Positions 7,291 through 17,797 are shown, numbered from the stretch's first letter. The stretch: 53,825 nt of DNA from an uncultured Pseudomonadota bacterium (GCA_903959175.1 CAJBVW010000349.1:1-53825); one strand, 5' to 3'. Program-made: numbers and translations. Notes: generated from the sequence alone by a model not told the origin.

Positions 7291-10200
7291 ATGTCCCTCG
7301 AACGCGCGCTGACCGTCTGGATCACCGAACGCACGCTCGCCGGGGGCCTCACGATCGCGAGCCCCGCGCTGCGCCCCGATCACGGGTGGCCCGCCGCCAC
7401 GGTGGAGACGGTGGCCGCCGCGCTCGCCGCCGCGCTGCAGAAGGGGCTGTGGAAGGGCGAGAGCGTGCTCGACGCGCTCGCGACGTTCCCGGCGCTGACG
7501 CTGGACGCCGCGGAGACGCTCGCGGTCACGCTCCCCGAGGTGCGCGCAGTGAAGGGCGCGCGGCCCGCCATCGAGCTGGCCGTGCCCGTCGTGATCCTGC
7601 GCGCGGTGGGGGGCCTGCTCGCGCTCGCGCCCGGGATGGCGCTGTCGTGGCCGGGTGACACCGCCGAGGCCGCGCGGGAGGGCCTGCGCGCGCGCATCCT
7701 GCTGCACCTGCTCTCGCGGGAGGATCCGCTGGACGGGGCCGCGCTCGTCGGGCTGATGACGGTGACCCGCGCCACGGCCGAGCCGGTCGCGGCCACCCTC
7801 GAGATGCCCACGGCGAACGAGGTGAAGGAGCACGCGAAGCACCACGCGCGGCTGCTCGACACGGTGCTCCCGCCGATCGCGCCGGCCGAGGCCTACGGCC
7901 TGGAGCCCGAGCTCGCCGCGCTGGCCCGGGCGGTCGGGGCGGGGCGCAGCGTCGTGATCGTTGGCCCGCACGGCGTGGGGAAGACGGCGCTGGTGCGGGA
8001 GCTGGCGCGGTCGCAGGAGCGGGTGTTGCCGCCGAAGCGCGGAGAGGCCCCCCTGCGCATCCGCGAGACGACGGCGCCGCAGCTGCTGATGCGCCTGCTC
8101 GACACCGGCGGCGGGGGCTGGCAGGACGCGCTGGTGCGGCTCTCCGCGGAGCTCGCCGCCGCGCGCGACTGGCTCTACGTGGGCCGGCTCGCCGAGCTGT
8201 TCGAGATCGGCCGCTACGAGGGCAACACGACGAGCGTCGGCGAGTACCTCGCGCCCGCCGTGCAGCGCGGGGACGTGCGGCTGATCGCGGAGGCCACCCC
8301 CGAGGAGCTCGCCCGGCTCGACGCGCGCTACCCCGGCCAGCTCGAGGGCCTGGTGCGCCTCCCGTTCCCGGAGCCCACCGCGCGGCTGGCCGACATCGTG
8401 GGCCGGTGGGCGGCCGCGCGGGGCCCGGCCCTCGGCGTCGCGTTCGACCCCGACGCGCTCCGCGAGATCCTCCGCCTCCAGCGCCGCTTCGCGCCCTACT
8501 CCGGCTTCCCCGGGCGCAGCCTCCGCTTCCTCGAGGCCCTCGGCGCCGCCCTCCCGCCCGCCGAGCGCGGCCACGTCACGCCGGTCGGCCGGGACGCCGT
8601 GATCGAGCGCTTCTCCGCCGAGAGCGGCCTCCCGCGCCCGCTGATCGACCCGCGCACGCCGCTGTCGTACCCCGAGATCCGCGCCCACTTCGACGCCCGC
8701 ATCTTCGGCCAGCCCGAGGCCGTCACCGCCGTGTGCGACGCCCTCGCGACGGTCACCGCGGACGTCGCCCGCGCCGGCAAGCCCCTCGTCTCCATGCTCC
8801 TCGTCGGGCCGACCGGCGTGGGCAAGACGGAGATGGCGCGCGCGCTCGCGACGTTCCTCTTCGGCGACCCCCGGCGGATGATCCGGTTCGACATGAGCGA
8901 GTACGCCAGCCCCGCGGCCGTGCTCCGGCTCGTGGAGGGCCAGCCCGCGGCGGGCGAGGGCGGCGACGGCCAGCTCACCGGCGCGGTGCGGCGCCAGCCC
9001 TTCGCCGTGATCCTGCTCGACGAGCTCGAGAAGGCCCACCCCGCCGTGCTCGACCTGCTCCTCCAGGTGCTCGGCGAGGGCCGCCTCACGGACGGCCGGG
9101 GCGTCGCGGCGGACTTCTGCAGCACGGTCGTCCTGATGACGTCCAACGTCGGCGCCGCCGAGGCGAAGCGCGGGGTCGGGGGCTTCGCGGCGGCCTCGCC
9201 CACGGGCGCCTCGCCCCGCCTCCACGCCTACCACGACGCCGTGCGCGGCTGGCTCCGCCCCGAGCTCCTCAACCGCATCGACCGCGTGCTCGCCTTCTCG
9301 CCGCTCACCCCCGAGGCCGTCGACCGCGTGCTCACCCGCGAGCTCCTCGCCTTCTCCGAGCGCCCCGGCCTGCGCGGCCGCGGCTTCACCGTCTCGCCCG
9401 ACGCGCGCGCGCGCCTCGCGACGGCCGGCTTCCACCCCGCCTGGGGCGCCCGCCAGCTCCTCCGCGCCGTCCACGACCAGCTCGCCGCCCCCACCGCCGC
9501 CGCGCTCGACGCCTGGAAGGACCCCGCCCCGGCCGACGTACGCGTCGGAGACACCCTCCGCGTCGAGCTCACCCGCGGCACCAAGCGCAGCTACGACACG
9601 ACGATTGACGCCCTCCACGCGCGCGTGCAGGCCCGCCGCCGCACCCTCGCCGCGGTGATCGACGGCTGCGCCTTCGGCGAGGTCGAGGCCGCCGACCAGG
9701 CGGACGCCCGGCGCGGGAAGGACCGCGCGGAGGGCCGCAAAGGGGACCGTCACGGCGCCGCCGAGCCGAGCGTGCTCGCCCGCCTGCGCGCCCTCGCCGC
9801 GGACACCCTCGCCCTCGAGATGGACCTCGGCGTCGCGGCCCTCGCGGACACCCCCGCCGCGGACGCCGTCGCCGCCGCCCGCACCCGCGCCCGGGTGGAC
9901 GCCCTCGACCGCGCCGCGCGCCTCGCGTGCCAGGACCTCTACGACCGCAGCGCGCCTGCCGCCCGCTCCGCCATCGTCGCCATCTACGGCCAGGACGCCG
10001 CGTCGCTGGACCAGCTCGTCGCGACCTACCGCTCGCTCGCCGCCGCGTGGCGCCTCCAGGTCGAGGCCGCGCCGCTGCACCTGCACGACAAGGGGCTGCT
10101 GCTCGTGCTGCCGAGCGAGAAGCCGCCCGAGCGCCTCGGCGAGCGCGTGGGCGTCGAGCTCCTCGTGACCGGGCCCGCCGCCGCCCTCGTGTTCGCGACC

Positions 10201-10509
10201 GAGGCCGGCGTACACCGCTTCGCGACGGAGCGGGAGGCGCTGGTGCGCGTGGCCGTCCACGCCGGCACGCGGCAAACCTGGGCCACGCCCCGTCCCGTCG
10301 ACGCCTCGGAGCCCGGTCCGGCGAAGGGCTGGGCCACGCCGCGCCCCGCTGAGCCGCACCGCCGCCACTACTTCGCGCCCACCCCGCGCCGCGTCTACCG
10401 CGGGGCGGTCGAGGACCGCGAGGAGAAGTGGATCCTTGAGGGGATGCCGCAGCTCGTGGGGTACCTCTCGGAGCGCTTCGCGGCCCGGCTGGTCGAGGCG
10501 CTGATCTGA
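7291..10509 (+). CDS. ClpB-like double-AAA+ ATPase 1 (1072 aa): novel N-domain, degenerate D1, canonical D2, PCRF-like C-terminal domain
   Basis: D1 Walker A GPHGVGKT; D2 GPTGVGKT, VILLDELEKAHP, TSNVG, RPELLNRID; C-terminal GQDAASLDQLVATYRSLAAAWRLQVE...VTGPAAALVFATEAGVHRF. Confidence 0.8.
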   Translation: MSLERALTVWITERTLAGGLTIASPALRPDHGWPAATVETVAAALAAALQKGLWKGESVLDALATFPALTLDAAETLAVTLPEVRAVKGARPAIELAVPVVILRAVGGLLALAPGMALSWPGDTAEAAREGLRARILLHLLSREDPLDGAALVGLMTVTRATAEPVAATLEMPTANEVKEHAKHHARLLDTVLPPIAPAEAYGLEPELAALARAVGAGRSVVIVGPHGVGKTALVRELARSQERVLPPKRGEAPLRIRETTAPQLLMRLLDTGGGGWQDALVRLSAELAAARDWLYVGRLAELFEIGRYEGNTTSVGEYLAPAVQRGDVRLIAEATPEELARLDARYPGQLEGLVRLPFPEPTARLADIVGRWAAARGPALGVAFDPDALREILRLQRRFAPYSGFPGRSLRFLEALGAALPPAERGHVTPVGRDAVIERFSAESGLPRPLIDPRTPLSYPEIRAHFDARIFGQPEAVTAVCDALATVTADVARAGKPLVSMLLVGPTGVGKTEMARALATFLFGDPRRMIRFDMSEYASPAAVLRLVEGQPAAGEGGDGQLTGAVRRQPFAVILLDELEKAHPAVLDLLLQVLGEGRLTDGRGVAADFCSTVVLMTSNVGAAEAKRGVGGFAAASPTGASPRLHAYHDAVRGWLRPELLNRIDRVLAFSPLTPEAVDRVLTRELLAFSERPGLRGRGFTVSPDARARLATAGFHPAWGARQLLRAVHDQLAAPTAAALDAWKDPAPADVRVGDTLRVELTRGTKRSYDTTIDALHARVQARRRTLAAVIDGCAFGEVEAADQADARRGKDRAEGRKGDRHGAAEPSVLARLRALAADTLALEMDLGVAALADTPAADAVAAARTRARVDALDRAARLACQDLYDRSAPAARSAIVAIYGQDAASLDQLVATYRSLAAAWRLQVEAAPLHLHDKGLLLVLPSEKPPERLGERVGVELLVTGPAAALVFATEAGVHRFATEREALVRVAVHAGTRQTWATPRPVDASEPGPAKGWATPRPAEPHRRHYFAPTPRRVYRGAVEDREEKWILEGMPQLVGYLSERFAARLVEALI

Positions 10510-10526
10510 GAGCTCGCCCCTGACGG

Positions 10527-13500
10527 CTACGCGGGCGCCGTCCGGCGGGCCCGCGCCGTGTCGAGCATGGCGCGCAGCTTCCGCTCCAGCTCGTTGGGCG
10601 TGTAGGGCTTCTCCAGGAAGACGCCGTCGCCGATGGCGCCCTCGGAGTAGCCGGACACGAAGAGCACCGGCAGGTCCGGCCACCGCGCGCGCACGGCCTC
10701 GGCCAGCTCGCGGCCGCCCATCTTCGGCATCAGCACGTCGGTGATGACGGCGTCCACGGCGCCGGCGCGGTCCTCGAGGAGGCGGAGGGCCTGCTGGCCG
10801 TCGCGCGCCTCGAGCACGGTGTAGCCGTAGTCGGCGAGGGCGCTCGCCGCGAGGTCGAGGAGGATGGGCTCGTCCTCGACGACGAGGATGGTCTCGCTGC
10901 CGCCGGGCTCGCCCCCGACGGGCACGAGCTCCTGCGGCGGCGCCACGGCGTCCTCGCCCGCGAGCGGCAGGTAGAGGGTGAAGCTCGTGCCCTGGCCCGG
11001 GCGGCTCTCCGTGGCGATGTGGCCGCCCGCCTGGCGCACCACGCCGTAGACCGTGGCGAGGCCCAGACCCGTGCCCTTGCCGAGCTCCTTCGTCGTGTAG
11101 AAGGGCTCGAAGCAGCGCTGCATCTCATCGGCGCTCATGCCGACGCCGGTGTCGGACACGCGGAGGGTGACGTAGCTGCCGTCCGCCAGCTCGAGCGGCA
11201 GGCGCGGGCCGCCGCCGGAGGCGATCTCGCGGCGGGCGACGGCGAGGGTGAGCGTGCCGCCGCTGAGCATCGCGTCGCGCGCGTTGAGGGCGAGGTTGAG
11301 CACGGCCTCCTCGAGCTGGCCGGGGTCTACACGCACCTTGAGCGGCTCGGGCGCGAGCTCGAGGCGGACCTCGATGTTGGGCTCGATGAGGCGGCGAAGG
11401 AGCTGCTCCGTGCGCGTGGCCATCTCGTTCACGTCGATGACGCGTGGCTCGATGACCTGCTTGCGCGCGAAGGCGAGCAGGCGCGCGGTCAGGTCGGTCG
11501 CGCGCTTGCATGCGACGCGGACCTGCTCGAGGTTGGCCTGGGCGCGGGGGTCCTGCACCTGACGGAGGGTCACGTCGGTGTAGCCGACGATCGCGGTGAG
11601 GAGGTTGTTGAAGTCGTGCGCGATGCCGCCGGCGAGCCGCCCGATGCCCTCCAGCTTGCGCGCCTGCTCGAGCTGGGCCTGGAGGAGCTTGCGGTCGGAG
11701 ACGTCGTTGAACACGCCCGCGAGCCACACTTGCTCCCCCGCGACCCGGCAGGGCGCGATGGCCGCCTGCACCCACATCGGGGCGCCGTCGGGGCGGAGGA
11801 GCCGTATCTCGGCGTTGTACTCCTCCAGTTTCCCGCGACCGAGCTCGGAGAGGGCGGCGACGAAGCCCTCGCGGTCCTGCTCGTGCACCAGCTGGACGAG
11901 CGGGATGCGGGCGAGCTCCTCCGGCGTGCGGCCGAGGAGCTCGTACATCTTGCGGTTCGCGCGCTCGACGCGGCCCTCGGTCACCTCGAGGCGCGCCTTG
12001 CCCACGTTCGCGAGCTCGAACATGACCCGGTACTCTTCCTCGGTGCGGCGGGCGGCGGCCTCCTCGCGGAGCCGCTCCGTCACGTCCACGTAGACGGCGA
12101 CGGCGCCGGTGATCGCGCCGGTCTCGGTGCGCACGGGGGCGGCGCTCACGAGGGCGTCGAGCTCGCCTCCGTCCCGACGGCGAACGTGCATCTGGTACCC
12201 GACGATGCGCTCACCGGCGAGGGCCGAGGTGAGCGGGCGGGGCCCGACGAGGGGGGTGCCGTCGGGCGACTCGAGCTGGCTCCACACGGGGTCCGCGAGG
12301 CTGGCGGGCAACGCGTCCGATCCGAAGCCGAGCATGCGGCGCGCCGCGGCGTTCGCGAACAACACGCTCCCGCGGCCGTCGATCGCGACGATGCCGGTCG
12401 CCGCCTGCTCGAGGATGGCGTTGAGGAGGCGGCGGTCCTTGTCGCGCGCCTTGACCGCCTGGCGCCGCTCGCGCACCTCGCGCAGGAGCTTGGCGTTGGC
12501 CTCCTCGAGCTCGGCGGTGCGGAGGTGGACGCGCTGCTCCAGCTCGTCCCGCGCGGCGCGGAGCTCGGCCTCGACGAGCTTGAGCGCGCCGATGTCGCGC
12601 GCGGAGGCGGAGACGCCCACGATGCGGCCGGCGCGGTCGAGCACCTCGGAGAGCCCGAGCTGCACGGTGAGCACGCGGCCGTCCTTGTGGACCTGCTGGG
12701 ACTCGAAGGGCTCGATGCGGGCGCCGCGGGCGACGCGGTCCCAGGCGCGGGCGAGCTCCTCGCGGTGAGCCTCGGGCGTCAGCACGTCGGCGCTGCGACC
12801 CACCATCTCGGCGGCGGTGTAGCCGTAGGTGCGCTCCGCGCCCTGGTTCCACGCGAGGATCGTGCGGTCGAGCGAGGCGCCGAGGATGGCGTCCTGCGAG
12901 GTCTCGACGAGGGCGGCGAGCTGCGCGCGCTGCTCCTGCGCCCGCTTGAGCTCGGTGATGTCGAAGAAGGTGAGCACCAGGCCGGCGATCACGTTGTCGA
13001 CCGTCTTGTAGGGGAGGATGCGGAGGAGGTACCAGGCGTCTCCGTCGCCGAGCTGCACCTCGTGCTCGCGCATGCGGAGGGTGCGGAGCACGTCCTGGAG
13101 GTCGCCGACGAGGTTGCCGTCGCCGAAGCGCGGCGCGAAGTCGGTGATGGGGCGGTGGACGTCGGTCGACACCACCCGGAAGAGCGCGCGCGTGGCCGGG
13201 GTGAAGCGCTTGATGCGCAGCTCCCGGTCCAGGAAGATCATCGCGATCTCGGTGCTCTGGAAGAAGTTCTGCAGGTCGCCGCTGGCGGAGTCGAGCTCCT
13301 CGATCTTGCTGCGCAGCTCGGTGTTGACCGTCTCCAGCTCCTCGTTGACGGACTGGAGCTCCTCCTTGGAGGTCTGCATCTCCTCGTTGGTAGACTGGAG
13401 CTCCTCGTTGAGCGAGAGCAGCTCCTCGTTGGAGAGGCGCATCTCCTGGTTGGAGCCCTCCAGCTCCTCCACGGTGCTCTGGAGGTGCTCGCGCATCGCG

Positions 13501-15458
13501 CGCAGCTCAGCCTCGAGCCGGGTCACCGCCTCGGTGTCCGGGGCGGCGGGGCGGGGCGGCCCCGTGCTGGCGGGCCGCACGGGGCCGCGCTCGCGGAACA
13601 CCACGAGCATCATGCCGCGGGTGTCGTCGTCGTCCGCGAGGGGGCGCACCACGAGGTCGAGCTCCTGGAGCTGGCCGTCCGTCGTGACCTGGAGGCCCTG
13701 CTGCAGAACCTCGGCGTTGGTCTTGCGCGCCTTGTGCAGCGCGGTGCGCAGCTCGAGCCTCAGCTCCGGGCACACGATCTCCACGATCTCGGCCGTGGGC
13801 ATGCCGCCGGGCTGCTGGAGGTAGCGGCCGGTCTTGCCGGTGAAGTAGAGGACGCGGTTGTTGGCGTCCACCACGACGCCGGGGGGGGCGTGCGTCTCGA
13901 GGAGGGCGCGCTCGAGCGTGGTGCGCACGTCCCGCTCGCGCCGCGGGGTCTGGCGGAACGCGAGATCCTCGCTACGGAACGCGCGGAGGTGGCGGCCGAG
14001 CGACATGTCGGGCGTGGCGCGGATCGGCGCTTCGGTGGCCTGGAAGATGCGGAGCTTCTTGTCGACGGTGCGGAAGAGGTCCTCGTCGGCGACGAGGGTC
14101 TCGGAGGGGCCGAGGAACAGGTAGCCGCCGGCGCGCAGCGAGTAGTGGAACAGCGGGACGAGCTTCCGCTGGAGCTCCGGCTCCAGGAAGATGAAGAGGT
14201 TGCGGCAGGTGATGAGGTTGAGGCGGGCGAAGGGCGGGTCGGTGAGGATGTTGTGCAGGGAGAAGATGCACATCTCCCGCACCGCCTTGCTGACCTGGAG
14301 GACACCGTCTTCCTGGATGAAGTGGCGCTCGATCCGCTCGGGCGTGAGCTGGGCGGCGACGCTCTCCGGGTAGCGACCGAGCCGCGCGACGTCGAGCGCG
14401 TGGCGGTCGATGTCGGTCGCGAAGATGGTGACCTGGGGCGGGCAGGTGTGGCGCTGGCAGGCCTCCCGCAGGAGCATGGCGACGGTGAAGGCCTCCTCGC
14501 CGGTGGAGCACGCCGGGACCCACGCGCGGATCTGCCCGGTGGGGCGAGCGTTCGCGGCGACGAGGGGCTCGATGACCTCGCGCGCGAGGCCCTCGAACGC
14601 CGCGGGATCACGGAAGAATTGGGTGACGCCGATGAGGAAGTCGCGCAGCAGCGCCTGGGCCTCGGCGGGATCCCCCCGGAGGTGGCGGAGGTAGTCGGCC
14701 TCCATCTCGATCGCGAGCACGCGCATGCGGCGGCGGACGCGCCGAAGAAGAGTACTCGGCTTGTACCGGCTGAAGTCGTGTCCGGTCTCTTCCTCGACGA
14801 CGGCGCAGATGGGGCCGAGGTGCTCGGAGTCGGCGGCCTCGCCGTTGGGCGGCTTCACCCCGCGGAGGTGCTGGAGGTAGTGAACGAGGGCGCCCGGGAT
14901 CCGCTCGAGGGGGAGCACCTGGTCGACGATGCCGGTGGTGACCGCGCTCATCGGCATGCCGTCGTAGCGGGCGGTGCTGGGGTCCTGCGCGAAGACGATC
15001 CCGCCCGCCTCCTTCACGCTGCGCACGCCGACCGAGCCGTCCGCCCCGGTCCCGGAGAGCACCACCGCCACGGCCAGCCAGCCGAAGTCCTTGGCGAGGG
15101 AGTGGAAGAAGGCGTCGACCGGGAGGCGCAGGCCGCGGGGCTCGCGCGGGGCCTCGGTGCGGAGGACCCCCTCGGCGACGGTGAGCGTGACGTTGGGCGG
15201 GATGACGTAGACGCGGTCGCGCTCGATGCGCATGCCGTCCGCCGCGGCGACGACGGGCATGCGCGTGCACCGGCCGAGGAGCTCGGGGAGGGCGCTGGAG
15301 TGGAGGGGGTCGACGTGCTGCACGACCACGAACGCGGCGCCGGTGTCGATCGGGAGCCGCTGGAAGACGGTCTGGCACGCCTCCAGCCCGCCCGCCGATG
15401 CGCCGATCCCGACCACTGCGAGGGGGTCTGCGTTCCCCTGGCGCCTCTGCTCACCCAT
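10527..15458 (-). CDS. CheB-CheR-PAS-histidine kinase-REC fusion protein (1643 aa)
   Basis: CheB GASAGG, VQHVDP, SGTGADG; CheR DFLIGVTQFFRDPAAF, WVPACSTGEEAFT; coiled coil NEELQSTNEEMQTSKEELQSVNEELETVN; H-box GGIAHDFNNLLTAIVGY; REC ILVVEDEP...DVLMPKMGG...EKPY. Confidence 0.93.
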   Translation of the reverse strand: MGEQRRQGNADPLAVVGIGASAGGLEACQTVFQRLPIDTGAAFVVVQHVDPLHSSALPELLGRCTRMPVVAAADGMRIERDRVYVIPPNVTLTVAEGVLRTEAPREPRGLRLPVDAFFHSLAKDFGWLAVAVVLSGTGADGSVGVRSVKEAGGIVFAQDPSTARYDGMPMSAVTTGIVDQVLPLERIPGALVHYLQHLRGVKPPNGEAADSEHLGPICAVVEEETGHDFSRYKPSTLLRRVRRRMRVLAIEMEADYLRHLRGDPAEAQALLRDFLIGVTQFFRDPAAFEGLAREVIEPLVAANARPTGQIRAWVPACSTGEEAFTVAMLLREACQRHTCPPQVTIFATDIDRHALDVARLGRYPESVAAQLTPERIERHFIQEDGVLQVSKAVREMCIFSLHNILTDPPFARLNLITCRNLFIFLEPELQRKLVPLFHYSLRAGGYLFLGPSETLVADEDLFRTVDKKLRIFQATEAPIRATPDMSLGRHLRAFRSEDLAFRQTPRRERDVRTTLERALLETHAPPGVVVDANNRVLYFTGKTGRYLQQPGGMPTAEIVEIVCPELRLELRTALHKARKTNAEVLQQGLQVTTDGQLQELDLVVRPLADDDDTRGMMLVVFRERGPVRPASTGPPRPAAPDTEAVTRLEAELRAMREHLQSTVEELEGSNQEMRLSNEELLSLNEELQSTNEEMQTSKEELQSVNEELETVNTELRSKIEELDSASGDLQNFFQSTEIAMIFLDRELRIKRFTPATRALFRVVSTDVHRPITDFAPRFGDGNLVGDLQDVLRTLRMREHEVQLGDGDAWYLLRILPYKTVDNVIAGLVLTFFDITELKRAQEQRAQLAALVETSQDAILGASLDRTILAWNQGAERTYGYTAAEMVGRSADVLTPEAHREELARAWDRVARGARIEPFESQQVHKDGRVLTVQLGLSEVLDRAGRIVGVSASARDIGALKLVEAELRAARDELEQRVHLRTAELEEANAKLLREVRERRQAVKARDKDRRLLNAILEQAATGIVAIDGRGSVLFANAAARRMLGFGSDALPASLADPVWSQLESPDGTPLVGPRPLTSALAGERIVGYQMHVRRRDGGELDALVSAAPVRTETGAITGAVAVYVDVTERLREEAAARRTEEEYRVMFELANVGKARLEVTEGRVERANRKMYELLGRTPEELARIPLVQLVHEQDREGFVAALSELGRGKLEEYNAEIRLLRPDGAPMWVQAAIAPCRVAGEQVWLAGVFNDVSDRKLLQAQLEQARKLEGIGRLAGGIAHDFNNLLTAIVGYTDVTLRQVQDPRAQANLEQVRVACKRATDLTARLLAFARKQVIEPRVIDVNEMATRTEQLLRRLIEPNIEVRLELAPEPLKVRVDPGQLEEAVLNLALNARDAMLSGGTLTLAVARREIASGGGPRLPLELADGSYVTLRVSDTGVGMSADEMQRCFEPFYTTKELGKGTGLGLATVYGVVRQAGGHIATESRPGQGTSFTLYLPLAGEDAVAPPQELVPVGGEPGGSETILVVEDEPILLDLAASALADYGYTVLEARDGQQALRLLEDRAGAVDAVITDVLMPKMGGRELAEAVRARWPDLPVLFVSGYSEGAIGDGVFLEKPYTPNELERKLRAMLDTARARRTAPA

Positions 15459-15525
15459 CGCGATTCTCCCGGCGAGGGGACGAGCCTCCGTACCATCGGC
15501 AATTTAGCAGGCCGAGCCGCCGCGT

Positions 15526-15933
15526 TCAGGCCCGAACCGGCTCCGGCACGTCCACCTGGAGCTGCTGGAGGGCCGCCGTGAGGTCGACCAGCCGGGCCGG
15601 CTTCGCGAGGAACCCCACCCGGCCCATGCGGAACAGCCCCGGCGGGAGCTGCCAGCGCTCGAAGCCCGTGTGCAGCAGCACGGGGAGGTCCGGGCGCGCG
15701 GCGAGGAGGCCCTCGAGCACCTCGGCGCAGGACATCCGCGGGAGCCGCACGTCGAGCAGGACGAAGGCCCACGCATCGGGGGTGTCGCGCACGGCGCGCA
15801 GGGCGGACTCGCCGTCGGCGGCCTCCTCCACGGTGAAGCCGAGCACCTCGAGCAAGGCGCGGAGCGAACCGCGCACCCAGGAGTCGTCGTCCACGAGGAG
15901 GGCGGCGGGGGGCGGCGGCGGGAATGTACTCAT
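15526..15933 (-). CDS. Stand-alone response regulator receiver domain
   Basis: ALLVDDDSWVRGSLRALLEVLGF...FVLLDVRLPRMSC...VLLHTG...FLAKPARL. Confidence 0.85.
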   Translation of the reverse strand: MSTFPPPPPAALLVDDDSWVRGSLRALLEVLGFTVEEAADGESALRAVRDTPDAWAFVLLDVRLPRMSCAEVLEGLLAARPDLPVLLHTGFERWQLPPGLFRMGRVGFLAKPARLVDLTAALQQLQVDVPEPVRA

Positions 15934-16126
15934 CGAGGGGAAGCATACGCGCCGCCCGCCCCGCGGCATGGATGAACCTCGCTATTTGGTCAGTTTCCGT
16001 CCCGAGAGCGTCCGGATGAGCTAGGCCGTGGCCCTCGGCACCCCCGGTTTCTCCGCCCCCCCCGCGGCGGCACCGTCACCGACGCGACGGTCATGGCGGA
16101 GGTCCAGCCGCGACTTAGGAAGCACC

Positions 16127-17797
16127 GTGCCGACCCGCGCCGCCCGTCTCCTGCTCCTCGCCGCCGCCGCCGTCGCGCTGTGGGCGGGCTGGCGCGAGTT
16201 CTGGTTCCTCTGCGACGACGCGTTCATCGAGTTCCGCTACGTCGCCAACGCGCACGCCGGCCTCGGCTTCGTCTGGAACCCGCCGCCCTGGCGCCCCGTC
16301 GAGGGCTACACGAGCTTCCTCTGGGTCGCCCTGCTTGAAGCGGTGTGGTCGCTCTTCGGCGCCGAGCCCCCCGCCGCCGCGCCGCTCCTCTCGCTCGGCT
16401 TCAGCTACGTCTCCCTCGGCCTCGTCGCGTGGATGGCCCTGCACCTCCCGCTCTCCGGCGCCCTCGCCCGCCACCGCACCGCCGTGCTCGGCGCCGTCCT
16501 CTTCGCCACGCTCTCCAACCGCACCTTCCTCGCGTGGACCAGCAGCGGCCTCGAGACCGCCCTCTTCAGCGCCGTCGTGCTCGCCTGGGTCGCAGCGGTC
16601 GTCGTCGCCGAGTCCGCGCCGCTCCTCCTCGTCTCCACCCTCGCCGGCGTCATGGCCCTCACCCGCCCGGACGGCCTCCTCTACGCCGCCGCCACCGCCG
16701 CGATCCTCGCCGTGCGCGCCCTCCCGGGCCCGGCCCCGCGCCCCTCCCGCGGCGCCCTCGCCCTCGCCGCCGCCCCGCTCCTCCTCCCGCTGGCGCACGT
16801 CGCGTGGCGCCTCCGCACCTACGGCTACCTCCTCCCGAACACCTACTACGCCAAGCACGTCGGCCCCTGGCCGCTCGCGGGCGTCGGCTACCTCACCAGC
16901 TTCCTCCTCGAGTACGCCTACTGGGTGTGGCTCGGCGTGGCGGGGGCGGCGGGGGTGTCGGCCCTCCGGCGGCTACACGCGGCGGGCACGGCGGCGCTCC
17001 GGCCCGCGCCGCTCCTCGCGCTCCCGCGGGTCTCGGTGACGAGGTGGATCGGCATCGCGACGGTCTTCGCCCACTTCGCGTACTACACCTTCGACGTCGG
17101 CGGCGACCACTTCGAGTACCGCCCCTACCACGCGCTCGTGCCGCTCCTCGCGCTCTCCTTCTTCGCCCTCGGTGACCGCCTCGCCTGGCCCGCGCGCCGC
17201 ACCTGGGTCGCCTTCGGCGCGATGACCGCCCTCGGGCTGGTCCTCCCATGGACCCACTGGTGGCACACCCGCGCGACCGTCGGCCACAAGGAGCCGGGAT
17301 CGTTCGTGTATCCGATCGCCGACCACATGATCTGGCCGCTCCGCCCCTACGCCGCCGCGTGGGACGCGGTGCAGGGCCGGCTCCTCCACCACTTCATCGG
17401 CATCCGCCACCAGGGCCACCGCACCTACCTCGCCTACCAGGCCACGCGGTACCCTTCGCGCGCCGAGGGCAGCGCCCTCCCCGCCGCCGACTACCCGGTG
17501 TTGGCCGCCTCCGCCGTGGGCTATCCGGCGTGGAACATGCCGAACGTCGCCATCCTCGACCGCCTCGGCCTGAACGACCTCGTCGTCGCGCGCACCCCGC
17601 CGCTTCACACCGAGCAGACCCGGCGCCGCATGGCCCACGACCGCGAGGCGCCCGAGGCGTACGTGGCGTGCTTCCGGCCCAACGTGAAGATCGGCGCGAA
17701 GGGGCACGCGAGGATCGTCCCGCGCGCGGTGCCCCTGACCGCCGAGGAGATCCGGGCGTGCGAGGACACCTGGATGAAGCGGGTCGGCGCCGAGTAG
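16127..17797 (+). CDS. GT-C-fold membrane glycosyltransferase-like protein
   Basis: FLCDDAFIEFRYVANAHAGLGFVWNPPPWRPVEGYTSFLW motif, multiple TM helices; GTG start at 16127 preferred over the ORF start. Confidence 0.65.
   Translation: MPTRAARLLLLAAAAVALWAGWREFWFLCDDAFIEFRYVANAHAGLGFVWNPPPWRPVEGYTSFLWVALLEAVWSLFGAEPPAAAPLLSLGFSYVSLGLVAWMALHLPLSGALARHRTAVLGAVLFATLSNRTFLAWTSSGLETALFSAVVLAWVAAVVVAESAPLLLVSTLAGVMALTRPDGLLYAAATAAILAVRALPGPAPRPSRGALALAAAPLLLPLAHVAWRLRTYGYLLPNTYYAKHVGPWPLAGVGYLTSFLLEYAYWVWLGVAGAAGVSALRRLHAAGTAALRPAPLLALPRVSVTRWIGIATVFAHFAYYTFDVGGDHFEYRPYHALVPLLALSFFALGDRLAWPARRTWVAFGAMTALGLVLPWTHWWHTRATVGHKEPGSFVYPIADHMIWPLRPYAAAWDAVQGRLLHHFIGIRHQGHRTYLAYQATRYPSRAEGSALPAADYPVLAASAVGYPAWNMPNVAILDRLGLNDLVVARTPPLHTEQTRRRMAHDREAPEAYVACFRPNVKIGAKGHARIVPRAVPLTAEEIRACEDTWMKRVGAE

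Noticed and set aside
10510-10526. Bidirectional terminator between AAA+ gene 1 and CheB-CheR-HK
   Set aside because: Only 17 bp between convergent stops and no convincing hairpin plus T-run seen.
7279-10683. 1134-aa minus-strand ORF opposite AAA+ gene 1
   Set aside because: Low-complexity GC shadow ORF; plus strand carries Walker motifs.
11019-15581. 1520-aa plus-strand ORF opposite CheB-CheR-HK
   Set aside because: Ala/Gly/Glu/Arg/His-rich shadow ORF without domains; minus strand is unambiguous.
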